Source of the DNA: an uncultured Bacteriovorax sp.
Lineage (GTDB): Bacteria; Bdellovibrionota; Bacteriovoracia; Bacteriovoracales; Bacteriovoracaceae
Direction of reading: 5' to 3'
Assembly: GCA_946480715.1 (NCBI GenBank)
Contig: CAMLKK010000027.1
Location: 1-40,174 of the forward strand
Length of the DNA: 40,174 nt
Each line of letters opens with the position of its first letter. The first letter of the stretch is position 1. Below, piece after piece: positions 16,458 through 24,615 of this stretch. The notes beneath the pieces were generated by a model. It saw only the letters and a program-made list of their open reading frames with translations, had not been told where the DNA came from and ran no database searches. The translations under genes were made by a program, and so were the position numbers.

Positions 16458-17195
16458 ATGAATCAACAAAATTCAGGTTCTCATCAAGGGCCAAAAAATA
16501 ACGACAACGCAAATAATCCTAACCAACGACGCCACAATAATAATCGTCGACGCCATCACAATGGGCCTCGCCCGCAAGGAGATCGCCCTCAAGGTGCTCA
16601 ACAAGTAGATCGCCAAGGAGATCGTCCAAGGCAACCGCAGAACGCCCAAGGAGGCGCTCAAGGTCCACGCCGAGAGCAGAATCAAGGACAAGGTGGAAAT
16701 AATCAAAATCGCCGCCGTAGACGTCCAGGTCAAGGCCAAGGTCAGCAGCAACCACGTCCGCAGCAGCAAGGTCCACGTGAACCTCACACAGGTGGATTTA
16801 ATTTAGATCGCGTTTACGAAAAATATTTAAATCTTCTTGATCAGCATCTAATTGCTCGCAGAAAATATCACGACCTATTCTATCGCGCAGATCCTGCTCA
16901 GAAGAATAAACTCGAGAGAAATTTCTACAATACGCTCAATGACATTCGCGAATTTGAAAATCGTTTAGCACCAGATGTGCGCGATCTTTTTGAGAAGAGA
17001 AATAATGGTCTTCAGCCAGACAGAACGTATACATCCAATCGTGATATGCCCGTTGAAGGTGACGAAGTTCCTGCTGATTTACCACCGGCAGATCCACACT
17101 ATTTACAATCTCAAAGACAAGCTAGCTACAAAGATGATGTTGAAGAAAGTGTCGGGACACCTGAAGATTATTTGAGATACAAAAACCTTCTCTAG
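16458..17195 (+). CDS. Arg/Gln/Asn/Gly-rich disordered protein with C-terminal helical domain
   Basis: A 245-residue protein in two parts. Residues 1 to about 115 are low complexity, dominated by Gln, Asn, Arg, Gly, Pro and His, with runs such as NNNRRRHHNG and NRRRRRPGQGQGQ; such Arg/Gly/Gln tracts commonly bind RNA. Residues about 118-190 form a charged helical domain (FNLDRVYEKYLNLLDQHLIAR, then KYHDLFYRADPAQKNKLERN), and the tail is acidic. The architecture recalls DUF4167-type RNA-associated proteins, though homology is not shown. AGGAC upstream of 16458 supports this start; a longer frame to 16398 overlaps the promoter. A strong promoter precedes it, suggesting good expression. Function is unknown; RNA binding is inference. 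Confidence 0.75.
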   Translation: MNQQNSGSHQGPKNNDNANNPNQRRHNNNRRRHHNGPRPQGDRPQGAQQVDRQGDRPRQPQNAQGGAQGPRREQNQGQGGNNQNRRRRRPGQGQGQQQPRPQQQGPREPHTGGFNLDRVYEKYLNLLDQHLIARRKYHDLFYRADPAQKNKLERNFYNTLNDIREFENRLAPDVRDLFEKRNNGLQPDRTYTSNRDMPVEGDEVPADLPPADPHYLQSQRQASYKDDVEESVGTPEDYLRYKNLL

Positions 17196-17225
17196 TGTCC
17201 CGATAAGGGCAGAGATAATTTTAGA

Positions 17226-17537
17226 TTATACAGCTTCGCTGTTTTCTACTTCGCGAACCATAGCTTTTTTAACTGGAGCTTTTTCGAAGTAGTTCGTTAA
17301 CGTTTCTTCGTGATCCTTCAAAATGGCCGATTTGATTTCAAGAGGAGTGATGTCTAAGACCTCCGAAATTTTCTTCATCATTTTTAAAGGTACGTTACAA
17401 AGACCACGTTCAACGTTTGAAATGAACTGGCCGTTCTTGTAACCAAGAAGTAAGGACAAGTCAGATTGTGAGTAATTTTTAGGGTGATTGATTCTCTTAG
17501 TGCGAACTAATGCCGCGATGTTTTTAAATGATCTCAT
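17226..17537 (-). CDS. XRE-family helix-turn-helix regulator
   Basis: A 103-residue DNA-binding protein of the Cro/C1 type. The HTH is at about 20-62: YSQSDLSLLLGYKNGQFISN, then VERGLCNVPLKMMKKISEVLDI, with the recognition helix in NGQFISNVERG. The C-terminal 35 residues are charged and lack a recognised domain. It is divergent from xthA across a 155-bp region full of inverted repeats, so autoregulation is likely. A GGAGG lies just before the ATG. Confidence 0.85.
   Translation of the reverse strand: MRSFKNIAALVRTKRINHPKNYSQSDLSLLLGYKNGQFISNVERGLCNVPLKMMKKISEVLDITPLEIKSAILKDHEETLTNYFEKAPVKKAMVREVENSEAV
17230..17246 (+). terminator. Weak terminator for the disordered-protein gene
   Basis: ACAGC, TTC, GCTGT followed by TTTTC, inside the last codons of the convergent XRE gene. 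The stem is short and the T run brief. Confidence 0.3.
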
Positions 17538-17567
17538 TTTATAATTTCCTCCGAAGAACTAAAAAAA

Positions 17568-17625
17568 GATTATAGTAAGGTATAGATTTATAATCCGTTG
17601 TGGATTTAATCTTTAGACTACCTTA
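17568..17625. repeat. Nested inverted repeats between the XRE gene and xthA
   Basis: Three perfect inverted repeats interleave: GATTATA (17568-17574) with TATAATC (17589-17595); TAAGGTA (17576-17582) with TACCTTA (17619-17625); AATCC (17592-17596) with GGATT (17602-17606). Two of them include TATAAT on opposite strands, so binding here could block both divergent promoters. Confidence 0.5.
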
Positions 17626-17692
17626 ACAAATAAAAAAGTGAACTTAAATAAAAATTTCGCAATTTCAAGAAATCTTCACAGGAGTTTTGTTT

Positions 17693-18478
17693 ATGCGCAT
17701 AGTTACATGGAATATCAATGGGCTCCGATCGGTTTCTCAAAAAGGCTTCAAAGATTGGTTCGTGACGCATTCCCCTGATATTATTGCATTGCAAGAGATT
17801 AAAGCTCAACAAATCGATGTCATCAAACTTTTAGATGACTGGAAGGAGCACTATCACATTTTTCTAAATCCAGCGGTCAAAAAAGGATATTCCGGTACGG
17901 CTTTTATGGTGAAAAACTCTTTCATGCATGAGGGACTTTCCATCACTTCTGGTATGGGAGATCACCATATGGAAGATGAAGGTCGTTTAATCTGGATGGA
18001 ATCCGAAAAATTTTATCTCTTGAATGGCTACTTTCCCAATGGGAAGCCTGATCACTCGCGCGTGGACTATAAATTGAAATTTTCGCGCGATGTTTTGTCA
18101 TTCGCAACCGAATTACGCGCGAAAGGAAAGCCCGTTATCATTTGCGGAGATGTGAATACGGCCCATCGAGAAATTGATCTTTCTAACCCAAAGGCCAATC
18201 AAAAAACGACAGGATTTTTACCGCATGAGCGTGTTTTCATCGAGGAAATTCTTGCCCAGGGATTTGTCGATGCTCTTCGCGTGCATTATCCCGAAGAAAA
18301 AAATATCTATTCATGGTGGACTTACAGAGGTGATTGTCGAGAAAGAAACATTGGATGGAGACTCGATTATTTTTTCGTCGATAAGTGCATCGAAAAAAAT
18401 ATTAAAAAAATCGCTCATTATAGAGAAGTTCTGGGCTCTGATCATTGTCCGGTTGAAATTGAGCTTGAATTCTCTTAG
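17693..18478 (+). CDS. xthA: Exodeoxyribonuclease III
   Basis: AP endonuclease and 3'-5' exonuclease of base-excision repair. The 261 residues contain all expected catalytic elements: N8 in TWNING, E35 in ALQEIKAQ, Y113 in NGYFPNG, D153 and N155 in CGDVNTAH, D225 in WRLDYFF, and the terminal D250-H251 in GSDHCPVE. The ATG at 17693 is chosen because CAGGAG lies about 8 nt upstream; a TTG two codons earlier is unlikely. It begins 20 bp before a DOMON-like gene on the same strand. Confidence 0.96.
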   Translation: MRIVTWNINGLRSVSQKGFKDWFVTHSPDIIALQEIKAQQIDVIKLLDDWKEHYHIFLNPAVKKGYSGTAFMVKNSFMHEGLSITSGMGDHHMEDEGRLIWMESEKFYLLNGYFPNGKPDHSRVDYKLKFSRDVLSFATELRAKGKPVIICGDVNTAHREIDLSNPKANQKTTGFLPHERVFIEEILAQGFVDALRVHYPEEKNIYSWWTYRGDCRERNIGWRLDYFFVDKCIEKNIKKIAHYREVLGSDHCPVEIELEFS

Positions 18479-18498
18479 CTAAAATTTAGAATACTTTT

Positions 18499-19029
18499 AT
18501 GACAACACATACACTTATTCCCTATGAAAAAACGACAGCGCCTTCTGTAACAATTGAGACTGAGTTAATCTCTCGCGATGATGCCTTTTTTGTGAGTTAT
18601 AAACTCACAGGAGACATTAAGAGCATTGATTTGGGAGCAGATCCGATACATGCACGCAAAATAAAGCTATGGGAAAAAACTTGTTTTGAACTTTTTATTA
18701 AAAATAAAAATGATCAGTATATGGAGTTTAACTTCTCCCCTGTTTTTGAATGGAATGCATTCTTCTTTAATAAGAAAGGCGATGCCCTAAAAGAATTCGA
18801 AAAAGTATCGGCCGTGAAAATTGATATTCTTCATTCAATGGAAGTTTTTAAAGTTATTGTTGAAATTAAGAAAAAAGATTTTCCAGATGATTTTTTCACA
18901 TTGGATATGTGTGCAGGATTAACAACTGTTTTGAAAGAAAGAAACGGACGTATAAGTTATTGGGCCCTTTCTCACGAAGATCAAAGGCCCAACTTCCACG
19001 ACTTCAAATCGTTTAGATATAAGTTTTAA
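18499..19029 (+). CDS. DOMON-like domain protein
   Basis: A 176-residue beta-rich protein without signal peptide. The core LWEKTCFELFIKN (about 57-69) followed by YMEFNFSPVFEWNAFFF (74-90) is the pattern of the DOMON-like/CBM9-like family found near various bacterial genes. These proteins are thought to be ligand-binding, but no substrate is known for the cytoplasmic bacterial members. It starts 20 bp after xthA, so it may be co-transcribed, and its end overlaps the convergent acidic-protein gene by 17 bp. Confidence 0.75.
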   Translation: MTTHTLIPYEKTTAPSVTIETELISRDDAFFVSYKLTGDIKSIDLGADPIHARKIKLWEKTCFELFIKNKNDQYMEFNFSPVFEWNAFFFNKKGDALKEFEKVSAVKIDILHSMEVFKVIVEIKKKDFPDDFFTLDMCAGLTTVLKERNGRISYWALSHEDQRPNFHDFKSFRYKF

Positions 19030-19414
19030 TCGCGATTGTGTATTCTTTCTCAGATACTTTACTCACGAGACCTGTCACCAATAATTCCTGGTAACAAGCG
19101 TTCATCAATTTTTTTCCCATATCATCGAGAACAACCGTATAAATCTTATCTTCTGTTTTGAAATCAAGTGAAAGAACTTTTCCTTCCTTCGAGCGTTCTT
19201 TAGGACGAATAGTTCCTGATAACTGAACTAATTTGTCTTTATAGAAGTAATAACTTTCACGATTAAAGCCTGACGATTCAGAGTTTTTCTTCTTCCCTTT
19301 ACCGCCACCTTCTTCATCATCATCGTCGAAAGAGTAATCATCTCCGTCACTGCCTTCGCTATCAACATCGATATCTTCTTCTAAATCGTCGAATTCGTCT
19401 TTAAATCCACCCAT
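19013..19414 (-). CDS. Acidic protein with OB-like C-terminal domain
   Basis: A 133-residue protein. The first 40 residues are extremely acidic (many Asp/Glu, including SFDDDDEEGGG), followed by a short basic linker GKGKKK. Residues about 55-133 look like a small beta-barrel: KLVQLSGTIRP, GKVLSLDFKTEDKIYTVVLDD, LLVTGLVSKVSEKEYTIAIK, the strand pattern of OB-fold domains. Acidic tails on OB proteins often regulate nucleic-acid or protein binding, but that role is inference here. AAAGGAC is about 11 nt before the ATG. The gene overlaps the convergent DOMON-like gene. Confidence 0.7.
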   Translation of the reverse strand: MGGFKDEFDDLEEDIDVDSEGSDGDDYSFDDDDEEGGGKGKKKNSESSGFNRESYYFYKDKLVQLSGTIRPKERSKEGKVLSLDFKTEDKIYTVVLDDMGKKLMNACYQELLVTGLVSKVSEKEYTIAIKTYI

Positions 19415-19594
19415 ACAGCGGTTGTCCTTTGGTAAAAAAGTCTTACGTTAAAATCTTATAATAGCTTAAATATTTCAGAAAAAAGCGCTAAAAATCAACC
19501 ATTTTTCAATTCCCTGCCGCATATAAATGACACCCACCTAATTTGTTTTGCCCAACTATAAAGGAATTTGATGTTTTTTATTGACCAGAAAAGC

Positions 19595-19623
19595 CTTTCC
19601 ACCCTTTCTAGGAGTGCTATAAT
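19595..19623 (+). promoter_or_regulatory. Extended -10 promoter
   Basis: TGCTATAAT (19615-19623) is a perfect extended -10 element. No good -35 is present at the right spacing (a TTGACC at 19581 is too far upstream), which is usual for extended -10 promoters. It serves the small secreted-protein gene starting at 19657. Confidence 0.65.
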
Positions 19624-19656
19624 AAGGAAGATCGGCGCTAACGGAGGCCCAACCAG

Positions 19657-19875
19657 ATGATCGCAAAAAATATGAAACTCTTACTTCTATTACTTTCAAT
19701 TTCTTTAATGGCGACTGGAAATTTACTTTCGGCCCAAGATGAAATCGTTATCCCTGAATCTGAAGAAGAGACATTCATTCCTCCAGCGACGAGCAGCGAT
19801 TCAAATAACCCACCAGTTATTCTCGATGAAAGCGATTCTGCAGACGTTTCTGACGTTGAAGAATACGACGGCTAA
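19657..19875 (+). CDS. Small acidic secreted protein
   Basis: A 72-residue protein with a signal peptide (Lys at 4 and 7, long Leu-rich core, probable cleavage after LLSA) leaving about 45 residues. The mature part is very acidic (PESEEETF, DESDSADVSDVEEYDG) and Pro/Ser-rich, without Cys. No family recognised. CGGAGG lies about 10 nt before the ATG at 19657, though an in-frame ATG five codons later would also give a signal peptide. It is preceded by a clear extended -10 promoter and stands alone before the ole operon. Confidence 0.7.
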   Translation: MIAKNMKLLLLLLSISLMATGNLLSAQDEIVIPESEEETFIPPATSSDSNNPPVILDESDSADVSDVEEYDG

Positions 19876-19914
19876 TCTTTTTCAATCTCACATCTGTTTA
19901 GTCTTATAAAAGAG

Positions 19915-19942
19915 CAATCGTTTCGATTGTCACACTCTTTTT
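19915..19942 (+). terminator. Possible terminator after the small secreted-protein gene
   Basis: CAATCG, TTT, CGATTG is a perfect 6-bp hairpin, but the T run (19938-19942) starts several bases after the stem, so it is only a weak candidate. Confidence 0.35.
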
Positions 19943-19952
19943 ACAAAAAGCT

Positions 19953-19980
19953 TTGCCTCATTCCATCTATTTCATATATT
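19953..19980 (+). promoter_or_regulatory. Candidate promoter of the ole operon
   Basis: TTGCCT (19953-19958), a 16-bp spacer and TATATT (19975-19980), about 55 bp before the regulator ATG at 20034. A small palindrome, TTGCATTGCAA (20014-20024), overlaps the leader and may be an operator site. Confidence 0.5.
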
Positions 19981-20033
19981 ATATTTTTGTAATATCTTAG
20001 AAATATTCATGCTTTGCATTGCAAGGAAGCCGT

Positions 20034-20660
20034 ATGGTTGTGGAAGCTGAACTTTTAACTGAACTGCCCCATTTCGAAATGTTTTTTAACCGCATTGGTT
20101 TTAAACGTATCGATGGATCTGTTTATGGCCTTCTCGTTATGGCCAAAAAACCGCTGACGTCAGAAGAAATCGAAACAACTCTCAATCTCTCTCAAAGTGC
20201 CGTCTCACTTTCCTTAAAAACACTCGCACAGATTGGTGCTGTTGAATCACGTGATGATCGCGATAACCGCGATACAAAAGCAAAATTGCATTCGGCTCGC
20301 GAAGATTCACTCGCTATTGTGGCGAGCGTATTTAGAAAACGTGAAGAAGAGATGGTCGCCGATTTTAAAAGAATGGCCCAGAGAATTTTGGATAAATCAT
20401 CAGGAGACGAAAATCTTCAGCGTAAAAGACGTATGCAATCAATCATCTCGACATGTGAAATTGCAGAATCAGTCATGAACTTTGTTATTACGATCGCTCA
20501 AAATAAGGCCGTTGAAACATACGATGCTCAATATGAGGCACTCGTGAAACGTATTCCGAAGGCCATAGATCTTCTCTCAAGCACCGCCGGACCTCTTAGT
20601 GACATCACGATGAATGTTACGGGAAGAATAAAAGATAAGTTTTTTAAAGGACACATATGA
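20034..20660 (+). CDS. GbsR/MarR-type transcriptional regulator
   Basis: A 208-residue protein with a winged-helix domain near the N-terminus (about 27-75: SVYGLLVMAKKPLTSEEIETTLNLSQ, then SAVSLSLKTLAQIGAVES), the pattern of GbsR/MarR-family regulators, then a long helical part that could bind ligand or mediate dimerisation. It is the first gene of the eight-gene operon and shares an ATGA overlap with the ketosynthase gene, so it is likely a local regulator, possibly responding to acyl chains. AAGGAAG precedes the ATG at 20034; the earlier TTG is less likely. Binding site and ligand are unknown. Confidence 0.85.
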   Translation: MVVEAELLTELPHFEMFFNRIGFKRIDGSVYGLLVMAKKPLTSEEIETTLNLSQSAVSLSLKTLAQIGAVESRDDRDNRDTKAKLHSAREDSLAIVASVFRKREEEMVADFKRMAQRILDKSSGDENLQRKRRMQSIISTCEIAESVMNFVITIAQNKAVETYDAQYEALVKRIPKAIDLLSSTAGPLSDITMNVTGRIKDKFFKGHI

Positions 20661-21895
20661 AATCAGAACGCGAAAGAATCGTCATCACTGGTATTGGACT
20701 TACTTCACCTCTAGGAAACAGCCTCACAGAATTGCGTGAAGGACTGTTAAATGGCCGTTCGGGAATTAAGCACACCGAAATTCGCCATATGGGTGTAGTG
20801 GCCGCTGGTAAATGTGAATTCGATGAAGCCAAACACCAACCGAAAAAAATGCGTAAACGCGGAACACGTGCTGGAGCAATTTCCATTTTCTGTACCAAAG
20901 AAGCCTTAATTGATTCAGGAATTGATTTTGATTCTGTTGATAAAAATCGTGTCGGTGTTTATTTCGGTATCACTGAACACGGAAACGTTGAAACAGAAAA
21001 TGAAATTCACGATCTTTATAATGTTCACAATAAAGACGTGAGCTTTTGGTCTCACCACCACAATCCAAGAACAGTTGCAAATAATCCTGCTGGTGAAGTG
21101 ACACTTGTTCTCGGCATCACAGGCCCTCATTATACAATTGGTGCTGCTTGTGCCGCTGGAAATTTAGGAATTATTCAAGGGGTTCAGCAACTACTCTTAG
21201 ATGAAGTTGATGTCGCTTTCGCAGGTGGAATTTCAGAATCAACGGAGACATTTGGAATATTCGCTGCCTTTAAAGCACAGGGTGCTCTGGGACATCATGA
21301 AGATCCAGCACTCGCTACTCGCCCACTCGATCTTGATCGCAATGGAATTGTTGTTTCTGAAGGTGGAGCTGTTTATGTGCTTGAGAGACTTTCAGATGCT
21401 AAAAAAAGAAATGCCAAAATTTACGGCGAAATCATCGGCTATCACTCGAACTCAGATGCCTCTGATTTCGTATTGCCGAATACCGAAAGACAAATTGAGT
21501 GCATGAAATTTGCGATGAAAAAAGCAGGCATCGAACCTCACGAAGTAGACATCGTGAATATGCACGCTACAGGAACAACTCAAGGTGATATCCAGGAATG
21601 CCAAGCTGTAGCCGGTCTTTTTGGTGATAGTAAGACTACATATGTAAACGCGACTAAAGGTTTCATCGGACATGCAATGGGAGCGGCCGGAGCGCTTGAA
21701 CTTGCAGGTAACATTCCTTCATTTGTTGATGGATATGTTCACCCTTGTAAAAAAATCGAAAAACTCGATCCTCAATGCGCGATTCCCAATCTCGTAAATG
21801 GCGAAAAAGTTTCTCACAACGTAAACATCATTCTTAACAACTCATTCGGGATGTTAGGTATTAATTCGACACTTATTTTGAAAAAGTACTCATAA
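20657..21895 (+). CDS. Beta-ketoacyl-ACP synthase II-like (FabF-like)
   Basis: A 412-residue thiolase-fold condensing enzyme. The Cys-His-His triad is intact: C165 in IGAACAAGNLG, H303 in NMHATGTTQGD, H339 in ATKGFIGHAMGAAGALE with the conserved Lys 334. The C-terminal NNSFGMLGINSTLIL matches NSFGFGGTN of FabF. This type decarboxylates malonyl-ACP and extends an acyl chain by two carbons. It differs from housekeeping FabF in several positions (GAACAAG rather than TACTSG around the Cys), consistent with a specialised paralogue. It is followed 12 bp later by a dedicated ACP gene and is preceded by the regulator gene with an ATGA overlap. Confidence 0.9.
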   Translation: MKSERERIVITGIGLTSPLGNSLTELREGLLNGRSGIKHTEIRHMGVVAAGKCEFDEAKHQPKKMRKRGTRAGAISIFCTKEALIDSGIDFDSVDKNRVGVYFGITEHGNVETENEIHDLYNVHNKDVSFWSHHHNPRTVANNPAGEVTLVLGITGPHYTIGAACAAGNLGIIQGVQQLLLDEVDVAFAGGISESTETFGIFAAFKAQGALGHHEDPALATRPLDLDRNGIVVSEGGAVYVLERLSDAKKRNAKIYGEIIGYHSNSDASDFVLPNTERQIECMKFAMKKAGIEPHEVDIVNMHATGTTQGDIQECQAVAGLFGDSKTTYVNATKGFIGHAMGAAGALELAGNIPSFVDGYVHPCKKIEKLDPQCAIPNLVNGEKVSHNVNIILNNSFGMLGINSTLILKKYS

Positions 21896-21907
21896 GGAGA
21901 GGAAGAC

Positions 21908-22159
21908 ATGCTATCGAACGCAGAAGTACGTACAAAAGTTTTAGACATTATCGCTGACATCGCTCTAGATGACGACGTAACAGGTATCAAAGATGAAGTT
22001 GCTCTTCGCGAACAACTAGACCTTGATTCAATGGACTTTCTAGATATCGTTATGGAACTAAAAAAACGCCATAAAATTGAAGTTCCTCAAGAAGACTACC
22101 CAAGGCTCGCAACAATGGCGTCTTGTGTGGAATACCTTGCTCCAAAGTTTAATCAATAA
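21908..22159 (+). CDS. Acyl carrier protein
   Basis: An 83-residue acidic carrier protein. The phosphopantetheine attachment Ser is at 41 in LDLDSMDFLD, with the usual four-helix pattern around it. It carries acyl intermediates as thioesters. Its place between a ketosynthase and a FAD oxidoreductase suggests a dedicated role rather than the housekeeping AcpP. The strong AAGGAGAGG ribosome binding site suggests high translation. The next gene starts 6 bp after its stop. Confidence 0.93.
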   Translation: MLSNAEVRTKVLDIIADIALDDDVTGIKDEVALREQLDLDSMDFLDIVMELKKRHKIEVPQEDYPRLATMASCVEYLAPKFNQ

Positions 22160-22165
22160 AAAATT

Positions 22166-23584
22166 ATGACCACTGAAAAAGTTGATTGTGTGATTATAGG
22201 TGCTGGTATGTCCGGTCTAGCGGCCGGCATCCGGCTCTCCATGTATGACAAAAAAGTAGTTGTTCTGGAAAAACATACAATCAGCGGTGGACTCAATTCT
22301 TACTATGCCCGTGGGAAACGTAAATTTGATGTTGGCCTTCATGCCCTTACAAATTATGTTTCTCCCGGTGATAGAGGAAAACCTTTTAACAAATTGTTAA
22401 AGCAACTCCGTATTCCCTACTCTGATTTTAAACTTTCAGAGCAGAATTATTCTCTCATTAAATTTCCTGAGCACACGCTGAGATTTAGCAACAACATTCA
22501 AGAACTCATTGAAGACATTAACGTTCGTTTTCCAGATGAAATTGATGGTTTTTTAAAACTGCTTGATCATGTTCGTGCGTTTGATGAAGTGAATCTCAAC
22601 AATGAAACAATGATGGCGAAAACTGTTGTCCGTCATTTTATCAAATCGCCTCAATTAATTGAGATGATTTTTTGTCCGCTCTTGATTTATGGTTCCGCTT
22701 GGGAAAACGATATGGATTTTTCCCAATTCGTGATCATGTTCAAGAGTATTTTCCTGGAAGGATTTGCTCGACCTGAAGGCGGCGTACGAACAATTCTCGA
22801 TTTGTTACACAAGAAACTTTCTGATGTTGGCGGAGAAGTCCGCTACAAAAGCGAAGTCACTCGCATTCTCACAAACAATGGGAAAGTTGTCGGCGTAGAA
22901 ATTAATCACTCACACATTATTGAGTGTTCACAAATTCTCTCGAGCATGGGACTACCCGAAACATTCGGCGTTGTTGAAGATTTGCATTCAGTAAACAAAC
23001 CGGCCGTTGGAAATCTCTCTTTTTGTGAAAGTATTCTCATTACCGATAAAAAACCACGCGAATTAGGCATTGATGCTACAATCATCTTTGCTAACAATCG
23101 CCCAGAATATTTCTATCAAAAACCATCGACGCTTTTTGATGATCAAAGTGCGGTCGTATGTTTTCCCAATAATTTTAAATACGAAAATTTTCAAGATGAT
23201 TATGAAGAAGGAGTATTGCGGGTCACTAACATTGCAAACTTCGACTTGTGGAATGAACTAAAACAGCATCCTGAGAAAGAACTTTATAAAGCACAAAAAG
23301 AGAAAGTCGCATTGTCTGCACAGAAAATGTTGATTGATTGTGGCTTAAGTTCTGACTTCAACATTGTCTTCAAAGATATTTTTACTCCAACAACTATTAA
23401 ACGCTACACGCAACATGCAGGTGGAACAGTTTACGGTTCAACTGAAAAAAGCCGAAACGGAACAACTCCCATCAACGGCCTTTACATTTGTGGAACAGAT
23501 CAAGGATTTCTTGGTATCGTCGGAAGTATGCTCTCGGGTATTTCGATGGCCAATCTTCATGTTCTGCAAGGAAGTTCATCATGA
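22166..23584 (+). CDS. CrtI-like FAD-dependent oxidoreductase (phytoene desaturase/retinol saturase type)
   Basis: A 472-residue flavoprotein with the dinucleotide motif IIGAGMSGLAAG (10-21), followed by LEKHTISGGLNSYYARGKRKFDVGLHAL, and a C-terminal FAD motif LYICGTDQGFLGIVGSMLSG. The fold is that of carotenoid desaturases and retinol saturases, which introduce or remove C=C bonds in long hydrophobic chains. No carotenoid genes are present here, so the substrate is more likely an acyl chain on the adjacent ACP (inference). It has no clear Shine-Dalgarno sequence and its stop overlaps the oleA start (ATGA). A related enzyme lies at 33693-35126. Confidence 0.86.
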   Translation: MTTEKVDCVIIGAGMSGLAAGIRLSMYDKKVVVLEKHTISGGLNSYYARGKRKFDVGLHALTNYVSPGDRGKPFNKLLKQLRIPYSDFKLSEQNYSLIKFPEHTLRFSNNIQELIEDINVRFPDEIDGFLKLLDHVRAFDEVNLNNETMMAKTVVRHFIKSPQLIEMIFCPLLIYGSAWENDMDFSQFVIMFKSIFLEGFARPEGGVRTILDLLHKKLSDVGGEVRYKSEVTRILTNNGKVVGVEINHSHIIECSQILSSMGLPETFGVVEDLHSVNKPAVGNLSFCESILITDKKPRELGIDATIIFANNRPEYFYQKPSTLFDDQSAVVCFPNNFKYENFQDDYEEGVLRVTNIANFDLWNELKQHPEKELYKAQKEKVALSAQKMLIDCGLSSDFNIVFKDIFTPTTIKRYTQHAGGTVYGSTEKSRNGTTPINGLYICGTDQGFLGIVGSMLSGISMANLHVLQGSSS

Positions 23585-24615
23585 AATTTAACAACGTAGT
23601 CATTGAATCAATGGCCTACGATTTATCAGATACAATTGTCACATCGGATGCGATTGAAAAACGTCTTGCACCTTTGTATGAAAAACTGAAACTTCCGGAA
23701 GGACGATTGGAACTAATGACGGGCATTCAAGCACGTCGTATGTGGGCCCCTGGAACAAAACCATCTGATCTTTCTACTCAGGCCGCAAAAAAAGCATTAG
23801 CAAAATCAGGAGTAAAAAAAGAAGACATAGAGATGCTCATCCATGCCTCTGTCTGCCGCGATTTTTTGGAACCGGCCACAGCTTCAGTCGTGCATGCGAA
23901 TTTAGGCCTTTCTCGTTCAGCGATGATCTTTGATCTTTCTAATGCCTGCTTAGGTGTAATCAATGCGATGGTTGTGGCCGCTCAAATGATTGAATCGGGC
24001 ATGATTAAAAATGCACTCATTGTTTCAGGTGAAAATGGTGGGCCTCTACTTGAAAACACCGTGAATGAATTATTATCTAATCCTTCAATCGATCGAAAAA
24101 ATATAAAAAAATATATAGCTAATCTTACAATTGGATCAGCGACCACAGCGATAGTTCTCACACACAAGTCCCTCGCTCCACACAAACCACAACTCTTAGG
24201 GGGAGCTGTTGAAACAGATTCTTCCGCCAACCATCTTTGTCGTGGTGATGGAAATACTCACTCACTTGTTATGGAAACGGACTCTGAAGAACTCCTTAAA
24301 TACGGAATTGCACTGGGGCAATCAACCTGGCAAAAATGTCGAGCAGAACTTGGCTGGACAAACGCTGATGTAAATTTCGTAATGACCCATCAGGTGGGCT
24401 CAGCTCACGAAAAACTTTCTTTAGAATCACTCGAACTGACAACAGTAAAAACATTTAAAACATATCCCTTCTTAGGCAACACAGGATCAAGTGCACTTCC
24501 CATCACAATGATGATGGCAGACGAAAATGGACTTCTGAAAAAAGATGATCACGTCGCACTTTTAGGAATTGGTTCTGGTCTCAGCTCAATTATGTTAGGA
24601 GTAAAATGGTCATGA
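23581..24615 (+). CDS. oleA: OleA, long-chain acyl-CoA head-to-head condensing thiolase
   Basis: A 344-residue enzyme of the FabH fold, here assigned to OleA, which condenses two acyl-CoAs without decarboxylation into a 2-alkyl-3-ketoacid. The catalytic Cys is C123 in SNACLGVIN; E97 in CRDFLEPAT is 26 residues before it, exactly the spacing of the OleA-specific Glu117 and Cys143 of the Xanthomonas enzyme as I recall it. H270 (THQVGSAH) and N300 (LGNTGSS) complete the active site with the same 30-residue spacing. Gene order (oleB, oleC, oleD next) settles the call against FabH. The start at 23581 has AAGGAAG upstream and overlaps the previous stop. oleB starts within its last codons. Confidence 0.93.
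   Translation: MKFNNVVIESMAYDLSDTIVTSDAIEKRLAPLYEKLKLPEGRLELMTGIQARRMWAPGTKPSDLSTQAAKKALAKSGVKKEDIEMLIHASVCRDFLEPATASVVHANLGLSRSAMIFDLSNACLGVINAMVVAAQMIESGMIKNALIVSGENGGPLLENTVNELLSNPSIDRKNIKKYIANLTIGSATTAIVLTHKSLAPHKPQLLGGAVETDSSANHLCRGDGNTHSLVMETDSEELLKYGIALGQSTWQKCRAELGWTNADVNFVMTHQVGSAHEKLSLESLELTTVKTFKTYPFLGNTGSSALPITMMMADENGLLKKDDHVALLGIGSGLSSIMLGVKWS

Noticed and set aside
16473..16787. Long minus-strand open frames opposite the disordered-protein gene
   Set aside because: They arise from the repetitive GC-richer composition of the sense gene, have no ribosome binding site and encode low-complexity sequence.
23581..24615. Calling this gene FabH (ketoacyl-ACP synthase III)
   Set aside because: The Glu 26 residues before the catalytic Cys, plus adjacent oleB, oleC and oleD, point to OleA.
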